Below are positions 1 to 7,691 of a stretch of DNA of 31,210 nucleotides, one piece after another. The notes beneath the pieces were generated by a model, which saw only the letters and a program-made list of their open reading frames with translations, did no database searches and was not told the origin of the DNA. Each line of letters begins with the position of its first letter. Positions within the stretch are counted from its first letter, which is position 1. Source of the DNA: a virus; IMG/VR virus record IMGVR_UViG_3300007539_000114, positions 1 through 31,210 of that record. One strand, written 5' to 3'. Position numbers and translations under genes: made by a program.

Positions 1-2655
1 AGAAGTAGCTGCTGCCTCTGCTGCTGAGAAGGTGATAGAGCGAGCTTCTGCTTCTTCGCTGATAGAGCCCTGATACTCAAAGAGGCGCTGTCCTGCGACA
101 CGCTTCTTCTTCCAGTTGCGCTCCGCCAGAGCTTCGTTGATAGCGTTGTTGCTGTTAACGGTGATGTGGTAGTCGTCCTTGAGAGACTTACGGATAGCCG
201 CAAGAGAGATGTGGATGACACCACGCCCGACGAGGTTTTCCAGGATGTCATAGACAGACTCAGTAACCGCGTTCTGGTTGGTATAGCTCATGTTCTTAGT
301 GTTAAGCATCACGAGCTCGTCGCTGGTGAGGTTCCACTTCTCAACGATAGTACCGCAGTAGTTAGTGGTGAAAGCCTGGCGCTCGGCAGGGATGTGCTGC
401 CCAAGGACAACGCGCTGATAAGCCTCTGCGTAAAGCTGAGGGACGAGTGCGATGAGAGCAGGCATATCCCAGAGGTGCTTACTGCTGGTAGGAATACGGC
501 GATAGTCGTTGTAGAAGTCGATCATCTGGAAGCGACGGTTGCCGGTTGGGTCATTGAGAGGCTTAAACTTGTTGGTGGTACCGACAAGGTAAGTGTTCTT
601 CTCCATGCGAGTCTGAAGGCGCCCGTAAGCTAAACGACCCTCAAGCACCTCTTGGGTGATGAAGTTCTTGATGAGGTCAGCTTCCTTCTTACTGAAAGCA
701 GCGAGCTCTGGTATCTCAACACAGGTCTTACCGCGAAGAGCCAGGATCATGTCGCCAGCACCTTTGTTAAGGAGGTTGCGATCACCAAGCTCGCCATAGT
801 AGCGGTGGCCGATGTAGTTGGTAGCAGCAAGCACCTGAGCCAGAGTAGACTTACCGAAGTTCTGAGGGCCACGCATGAGCGCCATGTGCTGTGTAGCGAC
901 AGGACGGCTCTTAATCGCGAAGATATTACGGACCATAGCGTTGATCCAGTTGCGACCTACAAACTCGTAGTAAGCGAAAAGCTCAGTCTCTGCGCGGGAG
1001 ATGCCCATGAAGTCGCAGAGCCAAGCAGCATCGCCATCGAGACGACGCTTACCGTCCCACTGGATAGACTCGACCCAAGCCTTTACATCATCGTAGCACT
1101 GCATCCCAGCGACCATCTCGACAGCGCCCAAGATGTCGTCCTTAGAGATAGACTTAGAGTAGAAAGTCTCGATGACCATCTTGATGTAGAGAAGGTGCTT
1201 GTCGTTGAGGGTAAACCAAGAGTTGACCTTAGCAGCCTCAGCGATAGCAGCGTTGCCGGGCTGGTGCGCCTGGTGGATGGCTGCTGAAACCTCGATCTCC
1301 TCTGTTCTTGTGTTTAGACGGATACCGTCTTTGGTGCGCGGATCGAGCTGTAGCAGGATTTGGAAGTTGTGTGAGATGGCGAGCAAGGCGCCTTTCTCAC
1401 TCATGCGAAGCTGGCTCTGGAGGCTACCCTCATAGACCCACAGACCGATGAGCTTGCCTTCAGTCTCATGGACATGGCGATCATCAGCGTCCAGGTACTT
1501 ATCAACGTCGCAGATGAAGAGGAGGCTGCCTTCGTCGGTCATACGACCTATGCAGTTAATAGAGCCGTTGCTGAGCCAGTCGAGACGAACCTTGATCTTA
1601 TCGCCTTTATCATCGAAGACGATGCCCTGGTCCTTGAGGTCTTCCCACTGCTGCTTGAGCTCCTCTACGGTGAGGGTGATCTCTCTGCCGTTAGACTCAT
1701 AAGTAACAGTCTCATCTTGGCTCAGACGAGCAGGGAGACGCTTAACACGCTTATCGAAGGCCTTACCCTGGACATCTTTGACTGCCTGGCGAGCAGCACT
1801 CTTAGTGCTACGACGGGGCTCCTCTTTAACGACATCAAACTCTACGAGCTTCAGTGAGCGGTCAGCATCACACTTGTCAGTCCAGATAGCGACGACCTGC
1901 TTCTTAGAGCTGCTGCACTTGCTGTTAACGCTACCGACAGCGCGAGTAACACGGAGCCCGACATCACTGCACTGCTTGTCGAAGGTGATGCCGTTGTTGC
2001 GGTTAGCGATATAAGCGATGATACGCTTGTAAGCGTTCTGGAAGTCGATGCGGTTGCAATCAACAAGGGGTCCAACGCCAGCAGCCTCAGCACCGATCTC
2101 AGTCCAGCCTTCTGCTGAAGAGATGAAGTAGTGCATGTGGAAGCCGGTACCGCTGTAAGTGATGAGGTTGGGCTTACCGATGAGGCCGATGAGCTGGTCA
2201 GCGAAAGTCTCTGCGGTCGCCTCGATCATAGAGATAAGGTCGTCTGCGCTGAGGTGCGTGAGCCACGCCTTGATGACATCTTTCCAGTTCTTGTCGCGAG
2301 CGCCAAACTCAACGTCAGCGAGCTGGATTTGCTTACCGCTAGAAGTCTTGAAGACCTGGGTGATGCCACGCTGATTGAAGAAGTCCATAGCGCGAGAGAA
2401 GTCATCCTCACTGCAAAGGACATCGTTAAGGTCCATGTCGAAGAAGGCGCTCTGTGCCTTGAAGCAGCTCTTATCGGTCTGATCTGCGACAGGGTTAGGG
2501 AAGAGGCCAGTTGACATATAAGTATCGGAATAACCAACACCAGTGTCGATGTGATGCTGTTGGATCGTGCGCGAGCCGAAGTGTGCCTTGTCTTTAAGAG
2601 CCTCGGGGATCGCTGGCATGATAGAGGGTTGTGTGCGTTGTAGCTGGTTAGCCAT
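1..2655 (-). CDS. Primase-polymerase / VirE-type helicase fusion (C-terminus beyond window)
   Basis: The reading frame is open from an ATG at 2655 to base 1, 885 codons, with no stop, so the C-terminus lies outside the window. The N-terminal third has archaeo-eukaryotic primase signatures: FFDMDL (about 71-76, metal-binding D73 and D75), SGTGFHMHYF (168-177) and RVTRAVGSVNSK (235-246), which matches the family's R-x-x-G-x-x-N-x-K motif. The C-terminal half has a P-loop GPQNFGKST (596-604), an acidic CVEIPEL (645-651) and TTNKFKPLNDPTGNRRF (about 690-706), typical of VirE/SF3-like phage helicases. Inference: it primes and unwinds phage DNA during replication. An in-frame stop upstream at about 2704-2706 with no other ATG in between fixes the start; its ribosome site is weak. 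It is transcribed leftward, away from the 3.4-3.9 kb control region. The family calls are strong; polymerase activity is not shown. Confidence 0.9.
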   Translation of the reverse strand, partial: MANQLQRTQPSIMPAIPEALKDKAHFGSRTIQQHHIDTGVGYSDTYMSTGLFPNPVADQTDKSCFKAQSAFFDMDLNDVLCSEDDFSRAMDFFNQRGITQVFKTSSGKQIQLADVEFGARDKNWKDVIKAWLTHLSADDLISMIEATAETFADQLIGLIGKPNLITYSGTGFHMHYFISSAEGWTEIGAEAAGVGPLVDCNRIDFQNAYKRIIAYIANRNNGITFDKQCSDVGLRVTRAVGSVNSKCSSSKKQVVAIWTDKCDADRSLKLVEFDVVKEEPRRSTKSAARQAVKDVQGKAFDKRVKRLPARLSQDETVTYESNGREITLTVEELKQQWEDLKDQGIVFDDKGDKIKVRLDWLSNGSINCIGRMTDEGSLLFICDVDKYLDADDRHVHETEGKLIGLWVYEGSLQSQLRMSEKGALLAISHNFQILLQLDPRTKDGIRLNTRTEEIEVSAAIHQAHQPGNAAIAEAAKVNSWFTLNDKHLLYIKMVIETFYSKSISKDDILGAVEMVAGMQCYDDVKAWVESIQWDGKRRLDGDAAWLCDFMGISRAETELFAYYEFVGRNWINAMVRNIFAIKSRPVATQHMALMRGPQNFGKSTLAQVLAATNYIGHRYYGELGDRNLLNKGAGDMILALRGKTCVEIPELAAFSKKEADLIKNFITQEVLEGRLAYGRLQTRMEKNTYLVGTTNKFKPLNDPTGNRRFQMIDFYNDYRRIPTSSKHLWDMPALIALVPQLYAEAYQRVVLGQHIPAERQAFTTNYCGTIVEKWNLTSDELVMLNTKNMSYTNQNAVTESVYDILENLVGRGVIHISLAAIRKSLKDDYHITVNSNNAINEALAERNWKKKRVAGQRLFEYQGSISEEAEARSITFSAAEAAATS

Positions 2656-2716
2656 GTTCTTTCGCTTTCCGCATCTCTTCTGGATGCTTGGGAATGAGTC
2701 AAAGGTTTACAATAGA

Positions 2717-2744
2717 AGTATAATACCAAAATCGGTAAAAGCAA
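2717..2744 (-). promoter_or_regulatory. Probable promoter for the primase-helicase
   Basis: On the minus strand the extended -10 TGGTATTAT occupies 2728-2720, and an overlapping TATACT lies at 2722-2717. TTGCTT at 2744-2739 is 16 bases upstream of TATACT. Transcription would begin near 2710, giving a leader of about 55 bases. The same TGNTAYNNT pattern recurs before other gene blocks. Confidence 0.55.
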
Positions 2745-2807
2745 GTGCAGGTCTAAAATATTTTCCTAGACACGCGCTAAGTAGGCGTAATTGCTAGGTT
2801 TATATTT

Positions 2808-3410
2808 TTAAGACTTATCTGCCTTGGCCTCAATATAAGATGATACCGCTTGCTCCACGAGCTCTGCGGTTCTGCTGTTTGCCCAGATGGGATAGCCGAA
2901 GTCGGCGCCCGCCTCGACAAAGACCTCTTTATAAGCAGCCTCTACGGTTTCGATCTGTGTGATCTGGTCCATAGCGCCATCGCTAATAAGCTCCACAATC
3001 TGCTCCAGTGGGTTGGTGAGCATGTTGCACAGCAGGTTTAGCATCGGGGTGCTGTATATTAGAGCGATGTGGTTCTTTGTCAACGTGAGCCCTGTGTCTA
3101 TCACGTTAAGCATAGACAGGGGGAAGCCTGTAATGCGCATCGTGGCCAGGTCTAAGAGGTGTTGCGAAGCGCAGTAAGACGACTCAACGTCCCATCCGAC
3201 GACATCTCTATATACACGAGGTATCTCTACTCTGACCATCGAGAGTAGTTGGACGAAGGGCGCGAGCCTGGCAGCGCTGTAGCTGTATATGTCTTGCAGC
3301 TCTTCTAGGGCAGCCATCTTGACCTTGACGAGCTCGTCGCCTGGGTTGGCCACCGGATAGGCGTAGACATAATCAAAGTCAGGTCTAAAGGGTTCTAGGT
3401 TGTCTAGCAT
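2808..3410 (-). CDS. Hypothetical protein, mostly helical (200 aa)
   Basis: This 200-residue protein is not recognised. It is predicted largely helical, with alternating hydrophobic and acidic stretches, no clear signal peptide or transmembrane segment and no catalytic motif visible by eye. The start is well supported: reading leftward, AGGAG lies five bases before the ATG. It is the first gene left of the control region and runs in the same direction as the primase-helicase, with about 150 bases between them and a separate promoter-like site for the latter. Position suggests an early replication or regulatory role, but nothing in the residues confirms it. Confidence 0.75.
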   Translation of the reverse strand: MLDNLEPFRPDFDYVYAYPVANPGDELVKVKMAALEELQDIYSYSAARLAPFVQLLSMVRVEIPRVYRDVVGWDVESSYCASQHLLDLATMRITGFPLSMLNVIDTGLTLTKNHIALIYSTPMLNLLCNMLTNPLEQIVELISDGAMDQITQIETVEAAYKEVFVEAGADFGYPIWANSRTAELVEQAVSSYIEAKADKS

Positions 3411-3431
3411 CTTAGCTCCTCAGCTCCAGTG

Positions 3432-3781
3432 CCACTTGGCTTCTGAAACTTTTCTAATTTTGAATGTATTGTTGCATCAACTCCTCTCACTTTACAACAA
3501 TATATACTCCGCTGGAAATGTTATTTTTAGGTCAAATGGTCAAACGGGGTAAAAACCCATGCGTTATCAAGGCTTTAGACGCGACCACTTGATGACCACT
3601 TGACCACCAAAAGGTGCTAGATTAGGCCATGTGGCCACTAACAATGAAGCTATCTTCTTAGTGTGCGACCACTAACCATTAGCCACTAACACCCTAGTGG
3701 TCGGACACTAAGGCAGTAGCAGCTACCTGTTAGTGATCGCACACTAGGGTTCTAGCTTATTTCTTAGTGGTCAGTAGTCTA
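3432..3781. repeat. Control region A: AT-rich core plus GACCACT iterons
   Basis: Bases 3411-3863 hold no gene. From left to right: CCACTTGG (3432), AAACTTTTC and an AT-rich stretch with TATATA near 3500, then GGTCAAATGGTCAAA (3530-3544). Next comes a GACCACT cluster whose CACT(T/C) cores begin at 3586, 3597 and 3605, spaced 11 and 8 bases. After GTGGCCACTAAC (3631-3642) there is a field of inverted and single copies of GACCACTAA up to about 3772. The block from 3432 to 3642 is a diverged copy of the region near 23.8-24.0 kb. Iterons beside an AT-rich core next to a primase suggest a replication origin; repressor operators or a partition site would look similar. Confidence 0.8.
3658..3747. promoter_or_regulatory. 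Three dyad sites TTAGTG-N6-CACTAA
   Basis: Three 18-base inverted repeats with a constant six-base centre lie at 3658-3675 (TTAGTG/CACTAA), 3694-3711 (CTAGTG/CACTAA) and 3730-3747 (TTAGTG/CACTAG). Their starts are exactly 36 bases apart. A half site TTAGTG at 3764-3769 follows. Equal spacing and symmetry point to a dimeric DNA-binding protein occupying several sites on the same face region of the helix. The nearby small helix-turn-helix protein is one candidate ligand, which is inference only. Confidence 0.7.
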
Positions 3782-3818
3782 TCGGTGCATCAATAAGTTT
3801 GTACCAGGACCGTAGATA

Positions 3819-3840
3819 TGTTAAGATATAAATATCTTAA
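3819..3840 (+). promoter_or_regulatory. Palindrome overlapping a possible promoter before the HTH gene
   Basis: TTAAGATATAAATATCTTAA (3821-3840) is a perfect 9-base inverted repeat around AA, ending 23 bases before the start codon at 3864. TG at 3819-3820 followed by TAAGAT (3822-3827) gives an extended -10-like element inside the palindrome. A repressor bound here would cover the promoter. It is also AT-rich enough to be simply a melting element. Confidence 0.45.
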
Positions 3841-3863
3841 ACCCCTTATTAAGCGAGAAGCAA

Positions 3864-4100
3864 ATGAATGAGATACAAATCCACGCCACAGTCCTAGCCT
3901 TAGAGGTGATGAAGGAGCTGATGCGTGATGTCCCTGATGTATATGCGGATATTGAGCTGACAGCTCTTAAGCATATCTTTAACGCTGGAATGAAACGCAA
4001 CCTCTCGGTGTCCGAGCTCGCCAGGCTGCTCCGCTGCACAGAGCAAGAGGCCTGCGATAAGATGGCCGCTGTCCGTTGGAGGTTAGATAATGAAAGCTAA
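3864..4100 (+). CDS. Small helix-turn-helix protein (78 aa)
   Basis: This is a 78-residue protein with a C-terminal segment, about 45-75, that reads like a helix-turn-helix: LSVSELARLLRCTEQEACDK, followed by a basic tail ending RWRLDN. The N-terminal half is an amphipathic helix rich in L, M and acidic residues and could dimerise. It is the first rightward gene after control region A and overlaps the next gene by 11 bases, so the two are probably translationally coupled. The ribosome site (GAGAAG about three bases before ATG) is poor. Inference: a transcription factor or replication accessory protein acting at the adjacent repeats. Not assigned to a named family. Confidence 0.7.
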   Translation: MNEIQIHATVLALEVMKELMRDVPDVYADIELTALKHIFNAGMKRNLSVSELARLLRCTEQEACDKMAAVRWRLDNES

Positions 4101-5253
4101 GCCTTCAGAATTAACCCATGTGTCGGCCTCTTCTATTGGCCTGTTCCAACGCTGTCCTAAGCGCTGGTATTACAGCTACCTGCTTGGCATTAAAGGCAAG
4201 ACCACTGATGCGATGACCCGAGGGTCTAAAGTCCATGAGCAGCTTGAGAAGTATCTTAAGGACGGGACTAAGCCAGACGAGAATACAACCGCTGGGCTCA
4301 TCGCCTCTAAAGGCCTCGATCTAATCCCAGAGCCGAGCGAAGATAACAAGATCGAGCTTAGTCTGGCCGAGTTTCCTGTACCTGGGCTCCCCATCCCCTT
4401 CAAAGGCTTCATCGACTATCTGGTTACTGATGCTGAAGATGGCATCATCGAGGTCGGAGATCACAAGACTACTTCTGCTTGGAAGTGGGCAAAGACAGAG
4501 GAGGAGCTCGCGGAGAATACCCAGCTCATCATCTACGCTAGACATGTACTAGAGCATAACCCCGATGCACTGCTTATCAGGCTGACCCACGTCTATTATC
4601 TAACGCGCCCGCCTCACGGGTCGAAGAAGGTAAGTGTTGTGGTTAGCCGCAGCCATGTGTATCACGAGTTTAATCTTATCCTTAAAGTAGTCCAGGAGAT
4701 GCTCGACACCGCAGAGCAGACTCTTGACCACGCCCCAAAGAACAACAAAGACTGCTTCGCTTACGGCAAGCGCTGCACCCAGTATGACGAGTGCTGGCAC
4801 ACAATCACAAGAACGGAGACACTACCCATGAGTAATAAGCAAGAAGATGTCCTGGCCTTCCTCAGAGGCGAGACGGAAGCTAAAGAAGAAGCACTTGTGC
4901 AGATCGACGAGCCGACCGGCGCAGTCTCACCAGTGGAGGGCCCAGTAACCGCGCCCACGCACTTCACCTGCGATGGTGTTGTCATCTACATCGGCTGCCG
5001 CCCTGTCAGCGGGTCTATTACACCGCTCTATGAGCAGCTGGAGTGGATGATCGAGGAAATCTGTAGATGCAACGGAGATGTACAGCATCTAAGCGACATT
5101 AAATACGGCAGAGGCTACGAGCTCCTGGCTCAGAAGTTTATGTCTGACGGCATCCCTAACGGCGAATACTACATGCCGTCTAACACCGTCCTATGCCACA
5201 AGCTCATGGACGCGATGGTGGCTAAGGCTGCTAAGGTCGTGATTGCAGGTTAA
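4090..5253 (+). CDS. RecB/Cas4-like PD-(D/E)XK exonuclease with four-cysteine cluster
   Basis: The first 240 residues match the PD-(D/E)XK exonuclease family. The N-terminus SASSIGLFQRCPKRWYYSYL (12-31) is the classic opening of these enzymes. It continues with GSKVHE (H49), GFIDYL (D109), EVGDHKT (D124, K126) and QLIIYA (Q145). C22 together with C222, C229 and C235 has the spacing of the Fe-S cluster that staples AddB, Cas4 and related nucleases. Residues from about 245 to 387 form an acidic linker and an additional domain that I do not recognise. GGAGG lies seven bases before the ATG, which overlaps the HTH gene. Followed by an SNF2 helicase, it probably processes DNA ends in phage recombination or replication. 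There is no cas1/cas2 nearby, so a CRISPR role is not implied. Confidence 0.85.
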   Translation: MKAKPSELTHVSASSIGLFQRCPKRWYYSYLLGIKGKTTDAMTRGSKVHEQLEKYLKDGTKPDENTTAGLIASKGLDLIPEPSEDNKIELSLAEFPVPGLPIPFKGFIDYLVTDAEDGIIEVGDHKTTSAWKWAKTEEELAENTQLIIYARHVLEHNPDALLIRLTHVYYLTRPPHGSKKVSVVVSRSHVYHEFNLILKVVQEMLDTAEQTLDHAPKNNKDCFAYGKRCTQYDECWHTITRTETLPMSNKQEDVLAFLRGETEAKEEALVQIDEPTGAVSPVEGPVTAPTHFTCDGVVIYIGCRPVSGSITPLYEQLEWMIEEICRCNGDVQHLSDIKYGRGYELLAQKFMSDGIPNGEYYMPSNTVLCHKLMDAMVAKAAKVVIAG

Positions 5254-5271
5254 GTCCAGCTGTGATACACT
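5243..5271 (+). promoter_or_regulatory. Probable promoter of the SNF2 helicase-terminase block
   Basis: TTGCAG (5243-5248) is separated by 17 bases from TACACT (5266-5271), which is preceded by TG to give the extended -10 TGATACACT (5263-5271). It overlaps the end of the nuclease gene and lies about 37 bases before the next start codon. The 12-mer TGATACACTGAA recurs exactly at 28288-28299. Confidence 0.6.
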
Positions 5272-5273
5272 GA

Positions 5274-5300
5274 AGCCATCCCCATAGACTAAGGATGGCT
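5274..5300 (+). promoter_or_regulatory. Hairpin sequestering the SNF2 helicase ribosome binding site
   Basis: AGCCATCC (5274-5281) pairs perfectly with GGATGGCT (5293-5300) across an 11-base loop. The right arm includes the GGA of the AAGGA Shine-Dalgarno (5291-5295) for the ATG at 5308. There is no T tract, so a terminator is unlikely. As the predicted RNA start is near 5278, the left arm would be at or close to the 5' end of the message made from the adjacent promoter, and would be intact on transcripts reading through from upstream. Confidence 0.5.
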
Positions 5301-5307
5301 CAGTAAA

Positions 5308-7008
5308 ATGAATGACCAACTAAAACACCTCTTCGATGATGATGATGTTGAGGTGGTAAGCGAGACTCAAGTCTCAGAAGCAGTGCGCATACAAAGACTA
5401 CCGACCTATGAGTATGAGTCGGTAGATTTAACGTCGCAGTTTAAAACGCCCGAAGGGACGATGACGCTGCGCCCCTTGCAGAACAAGGCACTAAAGTCGT
5501 GCTTAGACGCGCAAGGAGGCGTGCTGCTCCTGGGTTGTGGTGTCGGTAAGACACTTATCTCGTTCTTATTGCCAGAAGTGATGAAGGCTAAGCGACCCTT
5601 ATTACTCTTACCTGCATCTCTGGTCGAGAAGACCAAAGCAGAGTTTTTTAGCTATGAAGCTAACTTCAGGATTAAGCTACCTGAGATATTCAGCTATGAG
5701 CGTTTATCTAGGCGCACGGCGCAGCAGTATCTCACAAAACTAAAGCCTGACTTAATAATCGCTGATGAGGCGCACCACCTCAAGTCCATCGACAGCACCA
5801 GGACCGGGCGCCTGGGTAAGTACCTGGTTAATAATCCCAGCTGTAAGTTTGTAGTTATGAGCGGCACTCTATTTAATAAGAGTGTAGCCGACTTCGCGCA
5901 CCTCGCTGACTGGGCTTTAGAAGAAGGCTCACCAGTCCCTAATAATCACCGCGACGTTGAGGTCTTCGATCTGGTGCTTACAGGCGAAGCTAACGGCTAT
6001 CAGTACCAGCAGTTTAATCCCATGATGGAGTGGGGGAGCTCGCCTCGCGAGGCTGTCTTTAACAGACTCAACGCCACAAAGGGTGTCGTCCTTACTACTG
6101 ATGAGGCCGTGCCTGCCTCTCTGCGTGTGATTAAGCTCAAAGGTGAAGTGCCAGAGGAGCTTCAGACCGCGATTAACAAGTGCTTCGAGTCTGGAGTTAT
6201 GAGCGATGTACTTAAGGGCATGGACCTCGACTTCGATATAGACGCTGTTAACGCCAGCCAGCATCTGTGGGATGACACAGACCAGTTTGCACTAAGGGCC
6301 CTGGGGCAGATGCTCAGCGGCTGCCTCTATTACTGGGAGTGGCCCGATAGCACGCCTGATGATGAGTGGCTTCTAGCTCGTAAAGAGTGGAGGCGAGCAG
6401 TAAGGATCATCAGGGAGATGGACATAGAAAACTTCGACTCGCCGCATATTATAGAGACGGACTTCCAAAAACTCCCGCAAGATATTGTCGATGCGTTCGG
6501 AAAGTCGCGCAACAAATGGTTTGAAGTTAAGCACCGACCAGAGCCCCCGCGCAAGTCTGTCTGGGTGTCGGAGTATATGCTCGATTATGTCCAGGCCTGG
6601 GTCGATGAGCAGACAACGCCCTATATCATCTGGGTCGATGGCGTCCAGCTTGGTGATAAGTTAAGCGAGCGCTTAGGGATCACTTACTACGGCGCGGGCG
6701 CAACACTCCCTTCCACAGCAGAGCCCTGCATCATGTCTATAAGATCGCATGGAACAGGTAAAAACCTTCAAGCCTGGCATGTTAATCTTGTTGTAGGCGC
6801 TGTCGCTGACCCATCTATCTGGGAGCAGATGATCGCCAGAACACACCGCAACGGGCAAGAGGCTGATGAGGTCTTAGTCTATACCTTTAATCACTCTATC
6901 TTCGGGAGCAGCTTTGGACGAGCTTATAAACAGGCTAAGGTAGTGTCGGACACCACCGGACAGCCTCAAAGGATAGTCTACGCTGACTCCCTCTCAAGGA
7001 GGCTGTAA
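5308..7008 (+). CDS. SNF2-type superfamily 2 helicase / DNA translocase
   Basis: This 566-residue protein has the ordered motifs of an SF2 ATPase: Walker A GCGVGKT (76-82), motif II ADEAHH (152-157), motif III SGTLFNK (185-191) and a C-terminal motif VI RTHRNGQ (511-517), which is the SWI2/SNF2 form. About 320 residues separate motif III and VI, with a charged, tryptophan-rich middle that carries no known accessory domain. Inference: it moves along or remodels DNA during replication or recombination, probably with the upstream nuclease. The ATG follows AAGGA at nine bases. Its stop overlaps the terminase small subunit start (TAATG), coupling replication and packaging genes in one transcript. 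Confidence 0.88.
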   Translation: MNDQLKHLFDDDDVEVVSETQVSEAVRIQRLPTYEYESVDLTSQFKTPEGTMTLRPLQNKALKSCLDAQGGVLLLGCGVGKTLISFLLPEVMKAKRPLLLLPASLVEKTKAEFFSYEANFRIKLPEIFSYERLSRRTAQQYLTKLKPDLIIADEAHHLKSIDSTRTGRLGKYLVNNPSCKFVVMSGTLFNKSVADFAHLADWALEEGSPVPNNHRDVEVFDLVLTGEANGYQYQQFNPMMEWGSSPREAVFNRLNATKGVVLTTDEAVPASLRVIKLKGEVPEELQTAINKCFESGVMSDVLKGMDLDFDIDAVNASQHLWDDTDQFALRALGQMLSGCLYYWEWPDSTPDDEWLLARKEWRRAVRIIREMDIENFDSPHIIETDFQKLPQDIVDAFGKSRNKWFEVKHRPEPPRKSVWVSEYMLDYVQAWVDEQTTPYIIWVDGVQLGDKLSERLGITYYGAGATLPSTAEPCIMSIRSHGTGKNLQAWHVNLVVGAVADPSIWEQMIARTHRNGQEADEVLVYTFNHSIFGSSFGRAYKQAKVVSDTTGQPQRIVYADSLSRRL

Positions 7009-7691
7009 TGCCAAAATCAAATAAACAGGACTTAGTTGGCCAGGAGGTATATCTGCCTTCTTCTGATGGCGAGCAGATTAAGATCGAAGTTAGCGACAGT
7101 GAGGTTGTGTCCAGCGGGCGCGACTTAGAGCTGGTGCTTACACATCAGAAGCTGCACGGTTTAGATGTCCCTAAACGAAAACAAGGGACCCTTAGCCCTA
7201 TTGATAAGGAGCGCTGGCTTGTTGTTATAGAGACACTAATGCAGCGCGGGGTGAAGTCTATCCGCGAGCTCACAGACATTACTGGCCTCGGGACAAACAG
7301 AGCCGGAGAGTTCGTGAGAGAGGTGCGCGAGCGCTGGGCGAGCTCCTTAACTATGGGCCAAGTAAACTCCAGGCGCGAGCAGATATACTTGGAGGCTGAG
7401 CGGGTTAAGGATGAATGTTGGCGAGCGCTTCAACTTACCGATAACGAGTCTATGAGGCTGGCTTATCTTAAGATGATTATCGACTGCGGTAAGCGACAAT
7501 CTGCCCTCATAGGTGCAGAGCGCATCAATGTTAATGTAGAGTCTAAGACAGTAGCCGCCCACAAGACAGCAGAAGAGATGGAGGCTGAGGTCGCTAAGAA
7601 CCTTTCTATCTCAGTGGAGCAGTTTAGCGCCATCGGTGAGATGTTGTCGAAGCAGCTAACTCTTCATAGAAAGGACACTCCCGATGACTAA
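7008..7691 (+). CDS. Probable terminase small subunit
   Basis: This 227-residue protein lies directly before the large terminase and overlaps it by eight bases, the usual position of the small subunit that recognises phage DNA and starts packaging. Residues about 82-110 (GVKSIRELTDITGLGTNRAG onward) look like a helix-turn-helix. Residues 121-170 form a long charged helical region of the type used for ring oligomerisation. The N-terminal 60 residues are acidic and unrecognised. AAGGAGG lies five bases before the ATG, which shares one base with the previous stop. The call rests on position and general architecture rather than a clear family motif. Confidence 0.72.
   Translation: MPKSNKQDLVGQEVYLPSSDGEQIKIEVSDSEVVSSGRDLELVLTHQKLHGLDVPKRKQGTLSPIDKERWLVVIETLMQRGVKSIRELTDITGLGTNRAGEFVREVRERWASSLTMGQVNSRREQIYLEAERVKDECWRALQLTDNESMRLAYLKMIIDCGKRQSALIGAERINVNVESKTVAAHKTAEEMEAEVAKNLSISVEQFSAIGEMLSKQLTLHRKDTPDD

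Noticed and set aside
166-1287. Plus-strand open frames of 155 and 211 residues
   Set aside because: They are antisense to the primase-helicase, whose minus-strand frame has complete family motifs across the same bases.
3583-3772. CRISPR-like array
   Set aside because: Units are short (8-12 bases), occur on both strands and are irregularly spaced, with no unique spacers and no cas genes; the Cas4-like nuclease alone is not evidence.
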